From the NCBI GenBank assembly GCA_041481445.1, contig JBGPBV010000235.1, forward strand, positions 1 through 8,135: a DNA stretch of 8,135 bases, given 5' to 3'. Source of the DNA: AA29 sp041481445 (GTDB lineage: Bacteria; Acidobacteriota; Vicinamibacteria; Fen-336). The position numbers were made by a program, and so were the translations under genes. The notes beneath the pieces are model-generated. The model saw only the letters and a program-made list of their open reading frames with translations. It was not told where the DNA came from and searched no databases. Shown piece after piece: positions 6,059 to 8,135 of this stretch (its first letter is position 1; every line of letters starts with the position of its first letter).

Positions 6059-7147
6059 TCAGAAGCCGTACACCAGCGTCGAGTTGCTGATCTCGGTCTC
6101 GCCGACCTTCTGCGTCACTCGCAGGCGCAGGGAGTGCGTGGGACCGGGCGGGAGCTCGCGCGCCGCCTCGTCCGCGGCCCCGACCACGACCTCGGGGGCG
6201 TCGATGCGGCCCAGGGTCATGCGGGGAGAGAACGAGCTCGAGCGGGGATCGGCTCCGAGCGCGAAGCCGTGGAGCGTCACCGCGCCGGGACCGTTGATCT
6301 CGAGGAGCTGCTTCTCGGCGTTCCATTCCGCGTTGCCCTCGACGCTCAGCTTGCCCGCGACCTCGGGCGAGAGGTCCTCGAAGCGCAGCACGAGCCGCCG
6401 GAAGGGGTCGCCGTCCACGTAGATCTCCCAGTCGAGCGGTCCGGGGCAGCCGGGGCAGCAGTCCACGACCTCGCAGCCCACCGGCACCCAGTCCTTGAAG
6501 TCCGGCTCCTTGTAGCAGGCGCCGACGACGGGTCCGCGGTGCGGGCAGTCCGGCGGATGCGTGTAGCGCAGGTTGTCGAAGCCCTCCGCTTCCGTCGTGA
6601 CCTGGAAGAGGGCGAAGGAGACCGGGTTCGGAGGCGTCACGGCCAGGACGTTCGCGGGCGCGGTCGTGGCGTTGTCCACGCCGGTGTCGATGGCGGTGAT
6701 CACGAACTGGTTGGGGCCGTGGGGCACGAGGGCGACGAGGCGCACCAGGTCCGGAGCCTCGCCCGGCGTGCGGTCGGTCACGAGCCGGACGGAGTCGACC
6801 GGCTGCGTGAACCGCATGATCACGTCGTTGGGGCCGTTGGCGGCGAACACGCCGGAGGCGGCCGCGAAGTTCGGGCGCGAGACCGCGTTCGGGTTGCCCA
6901 GGACCATCAGCCTCGGCGCGCCCGTCGAGACCGTGATGATCTGGCCCACGAACAGCGCGTTCGTGCTGTTGACGGAGCGGAAGTTCACGCCCTGGGTCGC
7001 GAGCCAGGTGTTGCCGGGGAAGATCGTGCCCCCGGGCGCGGCGGCCACGTTGTCGAAGCTCACGGCCTCCGCGGCTGCGGGCCGGGACGCGCCGAGCGCC
7101 AGCAGGGCGGCGGCCAGGACGGCGGGAAAGGATCCACGAAACTGCAT
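6059..7147 (-). CDS. Secreted protein with N-terminal beta-sandwich-like region and six-cysteine cluster, function unknown
   Basis: 362 residues from ATG 7147, chosen because GAGGAGG ends six bases upstream; a GTG just before it is less well spaced. The signal peptide is MQFRGSFPAVLAAALLALGA with probable cleavage after AAA at 24-26. Residues about 28-196 (VSFDNV ... GVNFRSVN ... VIMRFTQPVDSVRLVT ... GFDNLRYT) resemble the beta-rich N-terminal regions of PEP-CTERM-like and other exported bacterial proteins: a leading F-D-N/D, a G-V-x-F strand, 'F-x-x-P-V-D-S-V' and a closing G-F-D-N-L. No PEP-CTERM or other sorting tail is present. Residues 201-234 hold six cysteines (201, 211, 225, 230, 231, 234) in a short span, followed by a second beta-rich region (about 238-362) ending in STLVYGF. 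The cysteines could form disulfides or bind a metal. I do not recognise a specific family. The gene appears monocistronic and diverges from the small-protein/nucleotidyltransferase pair. Confidence 0.85.
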   Translation of the reverse strand: MQFRGSFPAVLAAALLALGASRPAAAEAVSFDNVAAAPGGTIFPGNTWLATQGVNFRSVNSTNALFVGQIITVSTGAPRLMVLGNPNAVSRPNFAAASGVFAANGPNDVIMRFTQPVDSVRLVTDRTPGEAPDLVRLVALVPHGPNQFVITAIDTGVDNATTAPANVLAVTPPNPVSFALFQVTTEAEGFDNLRYTHPPDCPHRGPVVGACYKEPDFKDWVPVGCEVVDCCPGCPGPLDWEIYVDGDPFRRLVLRFEDLSPEVAGKLSVEGNAEWNAEKQLLEINGPGAVTLHGFALGADPRSSSFSPRMTLGRIDAPEVVVGAADEAARELPPGPTHSLRLRVTQKVGETEISNSTLVYGF

Positions 7148-7153
7148 CACAAA

Positions 7154-7160
7154 CCTCCTC
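7154..7160 (-). promoter_or_regulatory. Ribosome binding site GAGGAGG
   Basis: On the minus strand GAGGAGG is followed by six bases and then ATG 7147. This selects ATG over the adjacent GTG at 7150 as the start of the secreted cysteine-cluster protein. Confidence 0.75.
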
Positions 7161-7219
7161 GAGGCCGCCGGTTTCTTTCGCGGCCATGCACAGGAAGATC
7201 GGCTCGAGGGGGGCCGGAG

Positions 7220-7252
7220 TCTCAGGGATACTTCAGGGTTTCTTCAGGACGC
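7220..7252 (+). promoter_or_regulatory. Three tandem 11-bp direct repeats, candidate OmpR/PhoB-type operator
   Basis: Three consecutive 11-base units begin at 7220, 7231 and 7242: TCTCAGGGATA, CTTCAGGGTTT and CTTCAGGACGC. The core TCAGG recurs at 7222, 7233 and 7244, exactly one helical turn apart. OmpR/PhoB-family winged-helix regulators bind head-to-tail to half-sites at 11-bp spacing (PhoB and PmrA boxes are the known models). The third unit overlaps the -35 of the plus-strand promoter, the usual geometry for activation by such factors. The binding protein is not identified. Confidence 0.55.
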
Positions 7253-7272
7253 GCTCCGGTGAGGGCTATCAT
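7243..7272 (+). promoter_or_regulatory. Predicted promoter of the small-protein/nucleotidyltransferase pair
   Basis: TATCAT (7267-7272) is a good -10. The only -35 candidate is a weak TTCAGG (7243-7248), 18 bases upstream and inside the third direct repeat, as expected for an activator-dependent promoter. The start site would fall near 7279, at or next to GTG 7280. Confidence 0.5.
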
Positions 7273-7279
7273 TGTCCGC

Positions 7280-7492
7280 GTGAGCGACCGCGACGACGAC
7301 GAGATCGCCCGCATCATCGCGCCGTTTCGCCACCTGGCCAGGGAGACGGGGCCCGTCGTCCTCTCGGACGAATACATCCGGATGATCGACGAGGTGGAGT
7401 CGGCTCCGGAGAACCAGTCGGGGTCGGACAAGACGTGGGTCTGGGAGGCGGACCGCCAGTTCCGGGACTACTACGACCGCTTGAAAGGCTGA
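7280..7492 (+). CDS. Small acidic protein of unknown function, candidate antitoxin or partner
   Basis: 70 residues from GTG 7280 to TGA 7490-7492. It is strongly acidic (17 Asp/Glu against 10 Arg/Lys) and soluble, with a helical N-terminal half (DEIARIIAPFRHLARE) and an aromatic, charged C-terminal helix ending REFR-like as FRDYYDRLKG. No family is recognised. The gene directly precedes the nucleotidyltransferase-fold gene, whose start sits at its stop codon, so the two should be translated together; small acidic first genes are common antitoxins in such cassettes. An alternative GTG at 7259 would add seven residues, but it lies upstream of the predicted -10, so 7280 fits the promoter better and would make the message leaderless. 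Regulation probably runs through the 11-bp repeats just upstream. Confidence 0.72.
   Translation: MSDRDDDEIARIIAPFRHLARETGPVVLSDEYIRMIDEVESAPENQSGSDKTWVWEADRQFRDYYDRLKG
7483..7488 (+). promoter_or_regulatory. Ribosome binding site GAAAGG for the nucleotidyltransferase-like gene
   Basis: GAAAGG ends six bases before CTG 7495 and overlaps the last codons of the small acidic protein. It is the best-placed binding site near the start of the downstream gene and is the reason for proposing a CTG initiation codon there. Confidence 0.4.
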
Positions 7493-7494
7493 TC

Positions 7495-8028
7495 CTGACC
7501 GGTCCCGACCCGTTCTCGCGGCTCGCCGCCGGCCTCGAGCGCAGCGGCGTCCGCTATGTCGTCATCGGCATCGCCGGCGTCAATCACTACGCGCAGTCGG
7601 CGGGCATCGTGTTCACGACCGAGGACCGCGACCTCTTTCTGCCTCTCGACCCGGGGAACGCGCTGAAGGCCTGGCGCGCCGCGCTGGACGCAGGCTTCGG
7701 TCTTTGGTCGGGTGACGAGCCCCTCGGCAGGCCACTCGACGAGGTCCTCGCCGAGCAGGTCGTCTCCCGGCGTGCGCTCGTGCGGGCCGAAGGCCACGGG
7801 GTCGTGGTGGACCTGAGCTTCGTCATGGCCGCCTTCTCGTTCGACGACGTCTGGCCGCGGCGTCGGATCTTCAAGGTCGACGGCATCGACGTACCCGTGG
7901 CGAGCCTGAAGGACATCGTCGCGTCGAAGGCAGCGGCGGGACGGCCCAAGGACCGCTTGTTCCTGGCCACGCATGAGGACGGGCTGCGCCAGCTCGGACG
8001 GCGGCGCCGTGGCCGACCTCCGAAGTAG
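7495..8028 (+). CDS. MNT-fold nucleotidyltransferase-like protein, candidate toxin of a two-gene cassette
   Basis: From CTG 7495 the protein has 177 residues. RYVVIGIAGVNHYA (20-33) followed by TTEDRDLFL (41-49) is the minimal nucleotidyltransferase signature: glycine turn, helix, then D-x-D (Asp44, Asp46). A third acidic residue sits in VVVDLSF (Asp106), and LKDIVASKAAAGRPKD (138-153) is the C-terminal helix typical of DUF6036/AbiEii-like proteins. Such proteins transfer nucleotides to RNA or protein in several toxin-antitoxin and phage-defence pairs; the substrate here is unknown. The usual GG/GS of the first motif is G-I, so activity is not certain. The tail RRRRGRPPK resembles an AT-hook. 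No ATG/GTG/TTG exists near the domain start: GTG 7435 would add 20 residues that overlap the previous gene, and CTG 7489 overlaps its TGA. The gene ends 10 bp from a convergent neighbour. Confidence 0.8.
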   Translation: MTGPDPFSRLAAGLERSGVRYVVIGIAGVNHYAQSAGIVFTTEDRDLFLPLDPGNALKAWRAALDAGFGLWSGDEPLGRPLDEVLAEQVVSRRALVRAEGHGVVVDLSFVMAAFSFDDVWPRRRIFKVDGIDVPVASLKDIVASKAAAGRPKDRLFLATHEDGLRQLGRRRRGRPPK

Positions 8029-8038
8029 GGTCCGCGCC

Positions 8039-8135
8039 TTATTTCAGGCTCGTCCCTTCCGAGATCTCGACCTCGTACGGCCCTCCCGCCTGGGCCGGCG
8101 ATCCAGGCTTCGGGAAGATCGTGAGGAAGGCCTCC
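8039..8135 (-). CDS. C-terminal fragment of an unidentified protein (5' end outside window)
   Basis: On the minus strand an open frame enters at the window edge and ends at TAA 8041-8039, encoding 31 residues that run EAFLTIFPKPGSPAQAGGPY and finish EVEISEGTSLK. Codon usage matches the neighbours and the stop lies just 10 bp from the convergent nucleotidyltransferase stop, as expected for two real genes meeting tail to tail. The residues look like beta strands with a Pro/Gly/Ala linker, but too little is present to name a family. Confidence 0.55.
   Translation of the reverse strand, partial: EAFLTIFPKPGSPAQAGGPYEVEISEGTSLK

Larger units (their letters stand above)
7148..7279. other. Divergent control region between the cysteine-cluster protein and the small-protein/nucleotidyltransferase pair
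   Basis: 132 bases hold the GAGGAGG ribosome binding site of the minus-strand gene (7160-7154), the triple direct repeat (7220-7252) and a plus-strand promoter (7243-7272). I find no convincing -10/-35 pair for the minus-strand gene. Confidence 0.6.

Noticed and set aside
3544..6090. An 848-codon open frame on the plus strand opposite the kinase gene
   Set aside because: It is the antisense shadow of a GC-rich gene: low-complexity R/G/V/E/L repeats with no domain, opposite a strand with an unambiguous kinase, TolB-like and TPR protein.
6059..7147. PEP-CTERM sorted protein
   Set aside because: The N-terminal region resembles such proteins, but the C-terminus (STLVYGF) has no PEP motif, membrane helix or basic tail.
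6011..7492. A 493-codon plus-strand frame that includes the small acidic protein
   Set aside because: Only the last 70 codons look like protein; the rest is the shadow of the minus-strand secreted protein and crosses the control region.

Overview
The window is uniformly GC-rich, with heavily G/C-ended codons, and reads as ordinary dense chromosome. A transmembrane Ser/Thr kinase combining kinase, TolB-like and TPR parts, a winged-helix/FHA regulator and many short secreted proteins are typical of Acidobacteriota or a similar soil or sediment lineage with large genomes. That assignment is inference; no rRNA or tRNA is present to confirm it. I see no insertion sequence, CRISPR array, tRNA or integration site.

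Layout. (1) 1-442: the tail of a Sel1-repeat protein, overlapped by a short exported protein with a carboxypeptidase-regulatory-like domain that lacks any ATG/GTG/TTG start. (2) 402-2047, minus strand: a two-gene NAD salvage operon, pnuC then nadR, with an ATGA overlap. PnuC should import nicotinamide riboside (NR). NadR should phosphorylate it and adenylylate it to NAD. (3) 2048-2180: divergent promoter region. (4) 2181-3340, plus strand: a winged-helix DNA-binding/FHA regulator, followed after 20 bp by a small exported protein. (5) 3298-5964, minus strand: an 888-residue transmembrane Ser/Thr kinase with TolB-like and TPR extracytoplasmic regions, convergent with and overlapping the exported-protein gene. 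(6) 6003-6058: a strong inverted repeat. (7) 6059-7147, minus strand: a secreted protein with a six-cysteine cluster. (8) 7148-7279: a divergent control region with three CTTCAGG-type direct repeats spaced exactly 11 bp apart. (9) 7280-8028, plus strand: a small acidic protein and a nucleotidyltransferase-fold protein in a tight pair that resembles a toxin-antitoxin cassette. (10) 8039-8135, minus strand: the C-terminus of an unidentified protein.

How the genes may work together. The most attractive unit is the kinase beside the winged-helix/FHA regulator. FHA domains bind phosphothreonine, so a direct membrane-to-DNA phospho-signal is plausible. It would resemble mycobacterial PknH-EmbR, but with a much shorter regulator that lacks the BTAD domain. 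The 11-bp-periodic repeats upstream of 7280 are the spacing expected for an OmpR/PhoB-type winged helix. Whether the regulator encoded here binds them cannot be decided from the sequence. Two of the three promoters I can read place their start sites almost on GTG start codons, which suggests leaderless messages.
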